A stretch of DNA of 64,000 bases from Liberibacter brunswickensis (lineage in GTDB: Bacteria > Pseudomonadota > Alphaproteobacteria > Rhizobiales > Rhizobiaceae): positions 21,397 to 85,396 of the forward strand of contig NZ_JAAEJX010000006.1 of NCBI RefSeq assembly GCF_036858155.1. The letters run 5' to 3'. Made by a program: the position numbers and the translations under genes. Below, in pieces: positions 8,834-17,663 of this stretch. Each line of letters starts with the position of its first letter. The first letter of the stretch is position 1. A model generated the notes under the pieces. It was not told the origin of the DNA. It did not search any database and saw only the letters and a list, made by a program, of their open reading frames with translations.

Positions 8834-11554
8834 CTAAAGAGAACGCTTTATATGCTCTATATTAAAACATTCAATCATATCACCAACTTGTATATTATCA
8901 TATTTGTCAAAAGCCATACCACAGTCTTGTCCCATATTAACTTCTGAAACCTCATCTTTAAAACGCTTAAGTGTTTTAAGTTTTCCTTCATACATAACAG
9001 TTCCATTACGTACTAAACGTACACCTGATCCACGCTCAACCTTGCCTTCTAATATTTTACATCCAGCCACATTTCCTAACTTAGTAACAGAAAAAACTTC
9101 CAACACCTCAGCATTTCCTAAAAACGTCTCTCTAATTTCTGGAGGCAATAAACTTGACATAAAATCTTTTATTGAATCGAGAAGATCATAAATTATATTA
9201 TAATGAAGTATTTTTATTCCATCTCTTGCAGCAATCGTCCGCGCTTGAGAGCTTGCACGAACATTGAAACCAAAAACAATAGCATTAGAAGCTTTAGCCA
9301 ACGACACATCAGTTTCATTAATCGCCCCAACGCTAGAATGAACAACAGAAACACAAACTTCCTTAGTCTTTAACTTAATCAAAGAATCAACAATAGCCTC
9401 TACAGAACCTTGAACATCACCTTTTATAATAACAGAAAACTCCTTAGTTTTAGATGATATATTTGCATCCCTCATAAACTTCTCGAACGGACTTCGTGAA
9501 CCCAATCTTCGTGCCATAGACTTGTTACGTGATACACGCTGTCTATATTGAGAAATTTCCCGAGCACGATTCTCACTATCAACGACAACAAATTTATCTC
9601 CAGCCATCGGCATCCCTTGCAAACCAAGAATCTCAACAGGCATAGATGGAACAGCTTTTGAAATACTATTCCTTTTATCATCAAATAAAGCCCTAATCTT
9701 GCCCCACTGATCGCCTACAACTAAAATATTTCCTCTACTTAATGTACCTTTTTGAACTAAAACAGTAACAACTGGACCTCTCCCACGATCAAGATTGCCT
9801 TCAATTACAACCCCTTCTGCCTTACGATTGATACCAGCTCTCAAACTTAGCATTTCCGCTTGCAAAAGAATAGCAGAAAGTAATTTATCTAAATTAAGAT
9901 TGTTTTTAGCAGAAATTTCAACATCCAGAATTTCTCCACCCATACTTTCAACAAAAATATCATATTTTAACAAGTTCATACGAACTTTTTGCGTATCTGC
10001 ACCTGGTTTATCAACCTTATTAATAGCAACGATAATTGAAACCTCAGAAGATTTAGCATGATTAATAGATTCGATAGCTTGAGGCATTATTTCCTCATCT
10101 GCAGCTAAAACAAGAACAGCAATATCTGTAACACGGGCACCACGAGCACGCATTCCATAGAAAGCAGCATGCCCTGGAGTATCAAGGAAGGTAATATTAT
10201 TCCCTTGATAATTAACTTGATACGCACCTATATGCTGGGTTATTCCTCCCACTTCCCCTTTTGCGACATTAGCTTTGCGTATAGCATCAAGAAGAGTAGT
10301 TTTCCCATGATCTACGTGCCCCATAATTGTTACAACAGGAGGACGAACCTCTAAGTCACTTTCACTATCTATATTATCAAAAATACCCAACTCGACATCT
10401 GAATCCAAAACACGCTTAACTACATGACCAAATTCATTAGCAATTATCTCGGAAAGATCAGCATCTATGAGATCACCAGGCTTCATAATCTGCCCCTCTT
10501 TCATCAAAAATTTTATCACATCAGCAGAACGTTCTGACATACGTTGAGACAATTCTTGTATAGTAATGGTTTCAGCAACTATGATGTCTCGAGAAATTTT
10601 TTCTCTTTTTTCCTGTCGTTGATTCCTACGTAATTTTTCTTGTCGACGACGCATCGCTGAAAGAGATCTTCTCCTTGAGCCCCCTCCCTCTTCATCAACA
10701 TCATCAACAGTAGAAATCTTAATTTTTTTGTATTTTTTATCATCATCACCCACTTTGTTACGAAGCGTAGATTTTGATGAATATGCAGGAGAATTCTTAC
10801 CCGCACCACCCTTAGATTTACCACGATTACTATCATCTGAAGATTTTCGTGATTTATTATTAACACTATCATCTAAGGATTTTCGTGCCTTATCATTAAC
10901 AAGTACAGAATCAACCAAAGTTGATGGAGAGCTATCAATGATATCCTTAGATAAAACAATATTGGATTCTATTCCTGTCTCAAATCCATTATCAACCTCT
11001 GACACACCTATATCAAGATTTTCCCTATCTTTACAAGAATCTTCTTTTTTACATGAAACGATCTCATCATCTCGATTAATATCAAGTGCCGTAGAAGAAT
11101 CAATGTTCTTAGAGGTTTTTTCAAGCGATTGCTGCTCTAATTCTTTAATACGCAACTCCTCATCACGCACTTGGGCCTCATGAAGAGCACGACGACGACT
11201 TTCTATCTCATCATGTGACAATCTTCCAAAAGGATAATCATTTTTTTGCGGAGATTTTTTTTGAGAACTAGGAGATTTTCGAAAACTTGCCTTAGTTTTT
11301 TTCTGCGATAAATCTTGAGAATTACTAGTAGAAGAATCTATAACTCGTGAATTCTTCCGGAAAACAGATACTTTTTCTTCTCCCTGATTATAGGAACGAC
11401 GCTTGCGTGTCTCTACTACAACAGATCTAGCACGAACCTGATTCGTACCCTTATTCTGCAATGAAGCACTACCCCCACCGAGAGGTGATGTTTTCAGAGT
11501 AAGAGTCTTTTTCTCTACTATCTTCGATTTCTTTTCATCTTTATTATCTGTCAT
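8834..11554 (-). CDS. infB: Translation initiation factor IF-2
   Basis: IF-2 is the GTPase that delivers initiator tRNA to the 30S subunit and promotes subunit joining. The 906-residue protein has a long charged, low-complexity N-terminus (about 1-300, rich in Lys, Ser, Arg and Asp). An IF2_N helix region follows (TIQELSQRMSERSADVIKFL). The G domain has G1 GHVDHGKT at about 411-418, G3 DTPGHAAF and G4 NKVDKP. The C-terminal domains II-IV end ECFNIEHIKRSL. The start ATG follows AGGGG. It is directly downstream of nusA with a 38-base gap, too short for the ylxR gene normally found there. Confidence 0.97.
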   Translation of the reverse strand: MTDNKDEKKSKIVEKKTLTLKTSPLGGGSASLQNKGTNQVRARSVVVETRKRRSYNQGEEKVSVFRKNSRVIDSSTSNSQDLSQKKTKASFRKSPSSQKKSPQKNDYPFGRLSHDEIESRRRALHEAQVRDEELRIKELEQQSLEKTSKNIDSSTALDINRDDEIVSCKKEDSCKDRENLDIGVSEVDNGFETGIESNIVLSKDIIDSSPSTLVDSVLVNDKARKSLDDSVNNKSRKSSDDSNRGKSKGGAGKNSPAYSSKSTLRNKVGDDDKKYKKIKISTVDDVDEEGGGSRRRSLSAMRRRQEKLRRNQRQEKREKISRDIIVAETITIQELSQRMSERSADVIKFLMKEGQIMKPGDLIDADLSEIIANEFGHVVKRVLDSDVELGIFDNIDSESDLEVRPPVVTIMGHVDHGKTTLLDAIRKANVAKGEVGGITQHIGAYQVNYQGNNITFLDTPGHAAFYGMRARGARVTDIAVLVLAADEEIMPQAIESINHAKSSEVSIIVAINKVDKPGADTQKVRMNLLKYDIFVESMGGEILDVEISAKNNLNLDKLLSAILLQAEMLSLRAGINRKAEGVVIEGNLDRGRGPVVTVLVQKGTLSRGNILVVGDQWGKIRALFDDKRNSISKAVPSMPVEILGLQGMPMAGDKFVVVDSENRAREISQYRQRVSRNKSMARRLGSRSPFEKFMRDANISSKTKEFSVIIKGDVQGSVEAIVDSLIKLKTKEVCVSVVHSSVGAINETDVSLAKASNAIVFGFNVRASSQARTIAARDGIKILHYNIIYDLLDSIKDFMSSLLPPEIRETFLGNAEVLEVFSVTKLGNVAGCKILEGKVERGSGVRLVRNGTVMYEGKLKTLKRFKDEVSEVNMGQDCGMAFDKYDNIQVGDMIECFNIEHIKRSL

Positions 11555-11592
11555 AATCCCCTAATCCACCGCTGAGAAAAATAAATAAATCT

Positions 11593-13173
11593 TTAATCAA
11601 AATCTTTACTTTCCTCATCTAAAATTTCTTCTTTTTCAATCCACCCCATCCTGTATCGTGCATAGAGAATCATGCTTTCAATTTGATTTTTTAAAAGCCC
11701 TAAGTTTGATAAAAATCCATCAAATGTCTCAACACTACCATTTTTATTATCACTCCAACCTAACAAATCATCAATAGAACAACCTGCTAAATCTTCCATA
11801 GTTTTAATTCCATTTTCCCCGAGAGCTACCTTTATTTTGGAATTCATTCCAGGAACATCAGATAATTCCTCCGAAACACCAAGATCTTTTATTTTTAATA
11901 GGAGAGCAGCATCTAAGCCATTAAGATATTCTCTAGCTCTCCCCTGTATTTCAGAAGCTGTCTCTTCATCAAATCCTTCAATAGAAGCTATTTCTTCAAT
12001 CTTCACACATGCCAATTCTTCAACATCATAAAAACCTTCAGCAACAAGAAGGTGAGCTATCATCTCATCAACATTAATAGCCTGCATAAAAAATTGAGTA
12101 CGTTCATTAAAATCTTTCTGACGATTAACAGAATCTTCTTCCTCAGTTATAATATCAATAGTCCAACCCGTTAATTGCGAAGCAAGACGTACATTCTGAC
12201 CACGACGACCGATAGCTAAAGAAAGCTGTTCCTTTGGAACAATGACTTCAATGCGCCCAACATCCTCATCCAAAACCACTTTTGTAACAACAGCTGGACG
12301 AAGCGAATTAATCACAAATGTTGCAGGATCAGGAGACCATACAACTATATCTATTTTTTCATCTCTCAATTCTCCCACGACTGCCTGAACACGAGATCCA
12401 CGCATGCCAACACAAGAACCAACTGGATCAATAGAGGAATCACTAGAGAAAACCGCTAATTTTGCACGAGAGCCAGGATCACGTGAAACCGCTTTTACCT
12501 GAACAATATCATTGCAAATCTCCGGAACTTCCATCTGGAATAATTTCACCATAAATTGAGGATGCGTACGAGATAATAAAACCTGAGGACCTCTTTGTTC
12601 ACGTCTAACATCATATATGTAACTTCTTACACGATCTCCTGGACGAAGATTCTCCCGAGGAATTGTCTCATCACGACGAATTACCCCATCTGAATGACCA
12701 AGATCAACTACAACATTACCATATTCAACGCGCTTAACCGTACCACCAACAATTTCCCCTACCTTATCCTTAAACTCAAGATATTGACGATCTCGTTCAG
12801 CTTCACGTACTTTTTGAATGATCACTTGTTTGGCAGATTGAACTGCAGATCTACCAAATCCAGCAGGAGGTAGAGGCTCAGAGACAAAACCTCCTATATC
12901 AATATCAGGATAACGATCACGGGCTAATTGCAATGAAATTTGACAAGAATAATTTTCAACTTCTTCTACTACTTCCAACATACGAAACAGGGAAATATCT
13001 CCTGTTTCTGGATTGATTTCAACCCGAATGTCAGACATCGTTCCATAAAGAGAACGAGCAGCTTTCTGGATGGAATCTGCCATAACCGAGAGTACCACAT
13101 CCCGATCTATCGATTTTTCACAAGCAACAGCATCTGCAATTTGCAAAAGCTCAAGTCGGTTTGCGGAAACCAT
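11593..13173 (-). CDS. nusA: Transcription termination/antitermination protein NusA
   Basis: NusA binds RNA polymerase and nascent RNA and controls pausing, termination and antitermination. The 526-residue product has the N-terminal polymerase-binding domain, an S1 domain (GGTVKRVEYGNVVVDLGHSD), two KH domains (GSCVGMRGSRVQAVVGEL, then LSLAIGRRGQNVRLASQLTG) and C-terminal helix-hairpin-helix acidic repeats. AAGGAG precedes the ATG at a good distance. It sits between rimP and infB and is likely co-transcribed from the promoter upstream of rimP. Complete, with nothing unusual in the key motifs. Confidence 0.97.
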   Translation of the reverse strand: MVSANRLELLQIADAVACEKSIDRDVVLSVMADSIQKAARSLYGTMSDIRVEINPETGDISLFRMLEVVEEVENYSCQISLQLARDRYPDIDIGGFVSEPLPPAGFGRSAVQSAKQVIIQKVREAERDRQYLEFKDKVGEIVGGTVKRVEYGNVVVDLGHSDGVIRRDETIPRENLRPGDRVRSYIYDVRREQRGPQVLLSRTHPQFMVKLFQMEVPEICNDIVQVKAVSRDPGSRAKLAVFSSDSSIDPVGSCVGMRGSRVQAVVGELRDEKIDIVVWSPDPATFVINSLRPAVVTKVVLDEDVGRIEVIVPKEQLSLAIGRRGQNVRLASQLTGWTIDIITEEEDSVNRQKDFNERTQFFMQAINVDEMIAHLLVAEGFYDVEELACVKIEEIASIEGFDEETASEIQGRAREYLNGLDAALLLKIKDLGVSEELSDVPGMNSKIKVALGENGIKTMEDLAGCSIDDLLGWSDNKNGSVETFDGFLSNLGLLKNQIESMILYARYRMGWIEKEEILDEESKDFD

Positions 13174-13218
13174 AATACAAAAATCTCCTTAATTCCCTAC
13201 AACCCATCATAACTCGCA

Positions 13219-13776
13219 TTAGCCATTCAAGGAAGCACGTATCAATTCATCAGTGATGACAAGTCTTGCCGAAATAAGTGAAGCAAATGATATAGCAATA
13301 TGCAATTCATCTGCATCTTCTCCTTTTATTTTTTCTTTTTCGAGAAAAAATTCAACCTCGTTATTCCCTATAATTTTCCCAACAAACTTCTGTTTATCAC
13401 CAGAAGATGAACGAACTTCACACTCCATAACGTAACCATTCCATCTTATAAAATCAGACTTCCTAACCATTGGACGATCTATACCAGGAGAAGAAATCTC
13501 TACTTTATAATGCCCATCTATTATATTCTCTATATCAATAATCGGGAATATAGCCTTAGATAATTCTTCACAGTCACGCAACGTAATACTTCCATCATCA
13601 CGTTCTAAAAGAATCTGCAATACAATATTTTTCCCTTCTAGCAGAGATACTTGAACAATCCTAAAACCCATTTCTTCGACAATAGGCTTAATCAAATTAG
13701 ATATATCGCAAGCTAATCCCACTTCTTCAAAAAGCCGAGGTTCATATTTATTATAAAGAACATGCGTGCTTTCCAA
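13219..13776 (-). CDS. rimP: Ribosome maturation factor RimP
   Basis: RimP is required for 30S subunit maturation. The 185-residue product has the N-terminal alpha/beta domain (LIKPIVEEMGFRIVQVSL, DCEELSKAIFPIID), the signature VEISSPGIDRPM and the C-terminal SH3-like domain. The start is TTG at 13776: GAGGA lies eight bases upstream, and the first in-frame ATG would delete the conserved first helix. It is the first gene of the rimP-nusA-infB-rbfA transcript, behind a leader that contains a promoter and a terminator-like hairpin. Confidence 0.93.
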   Translation of the reverse strand: MESTHVLYNKYEPRLFEEVGLACDISNLIKPIVEEMGFRIVQVSLLEGKNIVLQILLERDDGSITLRDCEELSKAIFPIIDIENIIDGHYKVEISSPGIDRPMVRKSDFIRWNGYVMECEVRSSSGDKQKFVGKIIGNNEVEFFLEKEKIKGEDADELHIAISFASLISARLVITDELIRASLNG

Positions 13777-13803
13777 CTACTACTATCCTCACTACCCAAT
13801 TTT

Positions 13804-13836
13804 AAAAAACAAAATAGCGGAGAATCATCCCGCCCC
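13804..13836 (-). terminator. Terminator-like hairpin in the rimP leader
   Basis: On the minus strand GCGGGATGATTCTCCGC (13833-13817) can fold into a short GC-rich stem with one bulged base and a small loop. It is followed at once by a T-rich tract (13816-13804) with a run of six T. It lies after the candidate rimP promoter and 28 bases before the rimP start, so it would act as a leader attenuator rather than an end-of-gene terminator. It is one of very few GC-rich stems in the window's spacers. Confidence 0.55.
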
Positions 13837-13873
13837 TAATCACATAATACAAAGTATCAATGATAATGACAAA

Positions 13874-13903
13874 ATAGTAACGCTCTCATGTCCAAATTGT
13901 CAA
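13874..13903 (-). promoter_or_regulatory. Candidate promoter of the rimP-nusA-infB operon
   Basis: On the minus strand a perfect TTGACA lies at 13903-13898. After 18 bases comes TACTAT at 13879-13874 (four of six matches to TATAAT). Transcription would begin near 13867 and give a leader of about 90 bases before the rimP TTG. Confidence 0.5.
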
Positions 13904-14027
13904 TACTTATAAAACATATACCATGCTACAAAAACTTGCAAATTAGCAATTCATGAAAATAGATAAACATCTTTAAATGAACCTATTATTTAAAAATATC
14001 ACATTAATGTTAATTATTAAAAAAATA

Positions 14028-14432
14028 TTACTTTTTTATAAAATAACCCCCTTTAACAACAAACCTAATATACATAAAAAAAACAAATATTATAGAAGGC
14101 AGAGATGACAAAATAACTGCTAATAACGGAAACAATCCCTTAAAAGTTAGCAGTAATTGCACATATAAAGCGTAATTCAAAACAGATGCTATACAGTATA
14201 TAATACCATAACGAATTGTTTCAAGAAAAGACCTGTGCCGTAATTTAAGAAATACAAACAAACGGTTTGGTTTCCAAGTTACTAAAAATGCTATAGCAAT
14301 GGAAAATATACGACTGTAAAAAGGGTCAACTTTACAATTCATTAATAAAATAAATCCCATTACATCTACAAAAAAAAAACAAAAAATATTACTACTAAAA
14401 ACAAAACATTGCTTCATTATTGCATCTTTCAC
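14028..14432 (-). CDS. GtrA-like multi-pass membrane protein
   Basis: The product (134 residues from a GTG at 14432, or 129 from the ATG at 14417) has four hydrophobic segments and resembles the GtrA/DPMS3 family. These small membrane proteins are linked to movement or stability of polyprenyl-linked sugars in surface polysaccharide synthesis. Visible family features are the segment TWKPNRLFVF between helices 2 and 3, RYGIIYCIASVLNYALY in helix 3, and the C-terminal FFMYIRFVV. The protein is basic and Cys-rich for its size. No glycosyltransferase partner is adjacent, so its substrate is unknown. Family assignment is from pattern only. Confidence 0.65.
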   Translation of the reverse strand: MKDAIMKQCFVFSSNIFCFFFVDVMGFILLMNCKVDPFYSRIFSIAIAFLVTWKPNRLFVFLKLRHRSFLETIRYGIIYCIASVLNYALYVQLLLTFKGLFPLLAVILSSLPSIIFVFFMYIRFVVKGGYFIKK

Positions 14433-14562
14433 AAATCTCTTTTAATCCATATTATGTATATTATAAAAAAAAATGTTTCCAATACACTTAACATCACTTA
14501 AAATACCTATATTAGAAAGAACAGATACTTTAAAAATATAAAGATATTAAAATAACTAATGT

Positions 14563-16152
14563 ATGGATACTTTTTCAAAAATAAATTCTTTAAATCTCCA
14601 AGAATACTCCGTATCAGAGCTATCTTACCATCTAAAAGATGAAATTGAATCTAAGTTTTCCTATATATCAGTCCGAGGAGAAGTATCTGGATATCGAGGA
14701 ATTCATTCGTCAGGACATGTATACTTCTCATTAAAAGATAATAAATCACGAATTGATGCTGTTATCTGGAAAGGAACTCTCAATAAAATTGAATATTTGC
14801 CAGAAGAAGGAATTGAATTTCTTATTCTAGGAAGAGTAACAACATTTCCAGGATCTTCTAAATATCAAATAATCATAGAATACTTGACACCATATGGGTC
14901 AGGTGAAATGATGAACACTTTAGAGAAAAGAAAAAAAAAACTATCAGAAGAAGGGCTTTTCTTAGATAAAAACAAAAAACCTATTCCCTTTATACCAAAA
15001 ACAATTGCAGTTATAACATCTCCTACAGGAGCGGTAATTCGTGATATTTTAAAAACAATCTCATGCAGATTTCCTTTGAGAGTAATTATCTTTCCAGTCA
15101 AAGTACAAGGAGAGGAATGCCCTAAAGAGATCACTAATGCAATTATTCAATTAAATGATATAAAAGAAGAGAACGATTGTCCTAAACCAGATATTATAAT
15201 TATTGCTCGTGGTGGTGGCAGCATAGAAGATCTATGGTATTTTAACGACGAAATGATTGTTAGAACTATCGCAAGTAGTTCTATCCCCATAATATCAGCC
15301 ATTGGACACGAAACAGATTGGACACTAGCTGATCATGCAGCAGATTTAAGAGCAGCAACTCCAACAGGAGCTGCAGAAATTGCTGTTCCTGTAAAAGAGC
15401 ATTTGCTATCATCTCTAAAGAATCTTGGATTAAGACTTGATAACACAAGTATTAGATTAATAAAAAACAAAACCAACACCTTGAATTATATAATTAGGAC
15501 TATTCCAAGCTACGATCAAATTTTTTCTTGTCCACGTTATAGACTTGACAGACTATCCCGTGGATTGGAACATAATCTTGAAATTATAATTTTTCGCAAA
15601 TGCCGTAATTTTTACAATATAAAAAATAGTATAAAATCAGATTTCCCGCAAATCATTCAAAAAAACCGTCAAAACATTATAGAAAAACAACAATATATTG
15701 AAAAAATAATTGAACAAAACATGCGTTATATATTCATGAAAAAAAAAGAAAAAATTGTCATTCTTCGCATGCTACTAGAACGAACAAAAAGTCACATATC
15801 ACATATTAATATACATATAAAAAAGATAATAAACCGTATTGAATTAATGCTATCACATAAAATAAAAAATTGTCGTACATCTATTTCAACAACAATCCAA
15901 ATATTGCAATCTCTCTCTTATGAGAACACACTAAAACGAGGATATACAACCATACGAGATACCAATAATAACTTTATAACTAAGGCGAATAATCTATCTG
16001 ATGAAATAGTTATACTAATTGATTTTTTTGATGGAGAAGCAAATGCCATCGTAATAAATAAAAATCATCCTATTACGAAGGGTAAATCTACTAAAAAAAA
16101 CATACGTAAAAGAAAGAAGAACCTATCCGAAAACCAAGGCAAATTATTTTAG
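14563..16152 (+). CDS. xseA: Exodeoxyribonuclease VII large subunit
   Basis: XseA is the catalytic large subunit of exonuclease VII, a single-strand-specific DNase. The 529-residue protein has an N-terminal OB fold (about 15-110; VSELSYHLKDEIESKFSYISVRGE begins it). The exonuclease VII domain has PKTIAVITSPTGAVIRDIL, IIIARGGGSIEDLW, the FNDE motif and the SAIGHETDWTLADHAADLRAATPT block. A long, Lys-rich helical stretch and a strongly basic tail follow. The small subunit gene xseB is not in this window. The stop overlaps by four bases the stop of the convergent aminopeptidase gene. Confidence 0.95.
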   Translation: MDTFSKINSLNLQEYSVSELSYHLKDEIESKFSYISVRGEVSGYRGIHSSGHVYFSLKDNKSRIDAVIWKGTLNKIEYLPEEGIEFLILGRVTTFPGSSKYQIIIEYLTPYGSGEMMNTLEKRKKKLSEEGLFLDKNKKPIPFIPKTIAVITSPTGAVIRDILKTISCRFPLRVIIFPVKVQGEECPKEITNAIIQLNDIKEENDCPKPDIIIIARGGGSIEDLWYFNDEMIVRTIASSSIPIISAIGHETDWTLADHAADLRAATPTGAAEIAVPVKEHLLSSLKNLGLRLDNTSIRLIKNKTNTLNYIIRTIPSYDQIFSCPRYRLDRLSRGLEHNLEIIIFRKCRNFYNIKNSIKSDFPQIIQKNRQNIIEKQQYIEKIIEQNMRYIFMKKKEKIVILRMLLERTKSHISHINIHIKKIINRIELMLSHKIKNCRTSISTTIQILQSLSYENTLKRGYTTIRDTNNNFITKANNLSDEIVILIDFFDGEANAIVINKNHPITKGKSTKKNIRKRKKNLSENQGKLF

Positions 16153-17405
16153 AAAGCCCACTCTCCCCCTCTCATAATAGGAACGATAACACCATTTTTT
16201 GTACAACCATCAACATTCACTTCGCCAGAACCAATCATCCAGTCAACATGAGCCATGCTTGAATTTCCACCCTGCTCCTCTATCCAATTATCTGATTCAT
16301 TTACAGGCTTTTTCAAGCATTTAGAATAACATTGCCCAAAAGCTATATGAGAAGCGGCATTCTCATCAAACAAAGTATCATAGAACAAAGTATTAGTTTT
16401 AGATAACAGAGAAGAATGCGGAACCAAAGCTACTTCTCCTAGTCTACGAGCCCCTTCATCAATATCCAAAATTTTATTAAGCATCCCCTCCCCTTTTGAA
16501 GCAGATGCTTCAACTACACGACCTTTATCGAAGCGAACCCTAATATTTTCAATTAACGTCCCTTGATATACGAGCGGCTTAGTACTTGTTGCATATCCAT
16601 CTACTTTTTTCGCATGAGGAGTAGTAAATACTTCTTCTGTGGGAATATTAGGATTGCAAACAACACTATTTTGCGCAAGAGAAGATCCACCCGACCAATG
16701 ATGTCCATCTGCCAGACCAACCTTTAAAGATGTGTTAGGTCCTGAAAAACGAATTTCCGCAAAATCATTTTCGTTTAACCATTGAGATTTTTTATGAAGA
16801 AAATTATTGTGCTTCGTCCAAGCAACTACAGGATCAATACAATTAGCACGAGACACGGAGAAAATGGTATTTGCAAGTTTTGCTAAAGCTATTGGAGTAG
16901 GATCGCTAGGATACACAACCTTTGCCCATTCACAACTTGGATAAGGAATAATGCTCCAATTGATATCAAAATTGGAAATTTTCTCCAAAGATGGCTTATA
17001 GGCCTTTAAATACGATTTATTTACACGACTTACTTTTTCTGGATCTTCATTCAATAGCAATAGAGGATCGTCACCAGAAATGCTCAATAAAGCAGTATTA
17101 GCAGAATACGCCTTAGAAAGCCCTTCACAGAACCAATCTGCAACACTATCAAAAGAATAATCAGATCCATATTTATAGCGCATGAGAGCAGTTTCGCTAT
17201 CCTTATAAAATACACTAACTAATCCAGCTCCTAAGATATAAGCATGTTTAGTGATTAATCTTACTAAAGGCAAAGCGCAAATCGGAGACATAACTATAAG
17301 ATGCTGTCTTGGTTGAATATTAACACCAACTTGCAACGAAACTTTTGCTAGCTTTTCCAACATGACTAAGTCTACGTGTGAAACAGATGAATTACTATTT
17401 TTCAT
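16149..17405 (-). CDS. M29 family aminopeptidase (AmpS/AmpT type)
   Basis: M29 enzymes are cobalt/zinc metallo-aminopeptidases. The 418-residue product has the family length. Metal-site blocks are visible: the Glu and His in IPTEEVFTTPHAKKVDG, the ALVPHSSLLSKTNTLFYDTL block, the ENAASHIAFGQCY segment, and the C-terminal NSSMAHVDWMIGS. The ATG at 17405 is chosen because GAGGA lies just upstream and the family starts there; 40 more in-frame codons exist upstream but have no family match. It probably recycles peptides in the cytoplasm. Confidence 0.92.
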   Translation of the reverse strand: MKNSNSSVSHVDLVMLEKLAKVSLQVGVNIQPRQHLIVMSPICALPLVRLITKHAYILGAGLVSVFYKDSETALMRYKYGSDYSFDSVADWFCEGLSKAYSANTALLSISGDDPLLLLNEDPEKVSRVNKSYLKAYKPSLEKISNFDINWSIIPYPSCEWAKVVYPSDPTPIALAKLANTIFSVSRANCIDPVVAWTKHNNFLHKKSQWLNENDFAEIRFSGPNTSLKVGLADGHHWSGGSSLAQNSVVCNPNIPTEEVFTTPHAKKVDGYATSTKPLVYQGTLIENIRVRFDKGRVVEASASKGEGMLNKILDIDEGARRLGEVALVPHSSLLSKTNTLFYDTLFDENAASHIAFGQCYSKCLKKPVNESDNWIEEQGGNSSMAHVDWMIGSGEVNVDGCTKNGVIVPIMRGGEWAF

Positions 17406-17540
17406 AAAATCCTCTTCATTGAACAATAATAATGAACAATTTACCGCAAAACAGTATCTACAGTGAAATTTATTTAAATGACAATATAGTTTTATAACCA
17501 AACTAAAAACTAAAATAAATTTCACTATTACATAGTTCAG

Positions 17541-17552
17541 TAGTATATACTA
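17541..17552. promoter_or_regulatory. Perfect 12-base palindrome between divergent genes
   Basis: TAGTATATACTA is a perfect dyad in the 258-base spacer between the aminopeptidase gene (minus) and murJ (plus). It could be an operator or simply part of a -10 region. In such AT-rich DNA a short A/T dyad may also occur by chance. Confidence 0.25.
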
Positions 17553-17663
17553 TACTGCGGTCTAGGATGAAAGTTAATTGTTTACATTATTTAGAGACTA
17601 TTGGTTCATTCATCCAAAAGGAATATATGTACGAGAGATTAAAATATGGGATTATGATATAAA

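Noticed and set aside
12475..12490. CACGTGAAAC half of a parS site inside nusA
   Set aside because: Only 12 of 16 bases match; the left arm is lost, and it encodes conserved NusA residues, so ParB binding is not supported.
16149..17525. Extended aminopeptidase start with a hydrophobic N-terminus resembling a signal peptide
   Set aside because: The ribosome binding site and family length favour the ATG at 17405; the 40 extra codons look like translated spacer.
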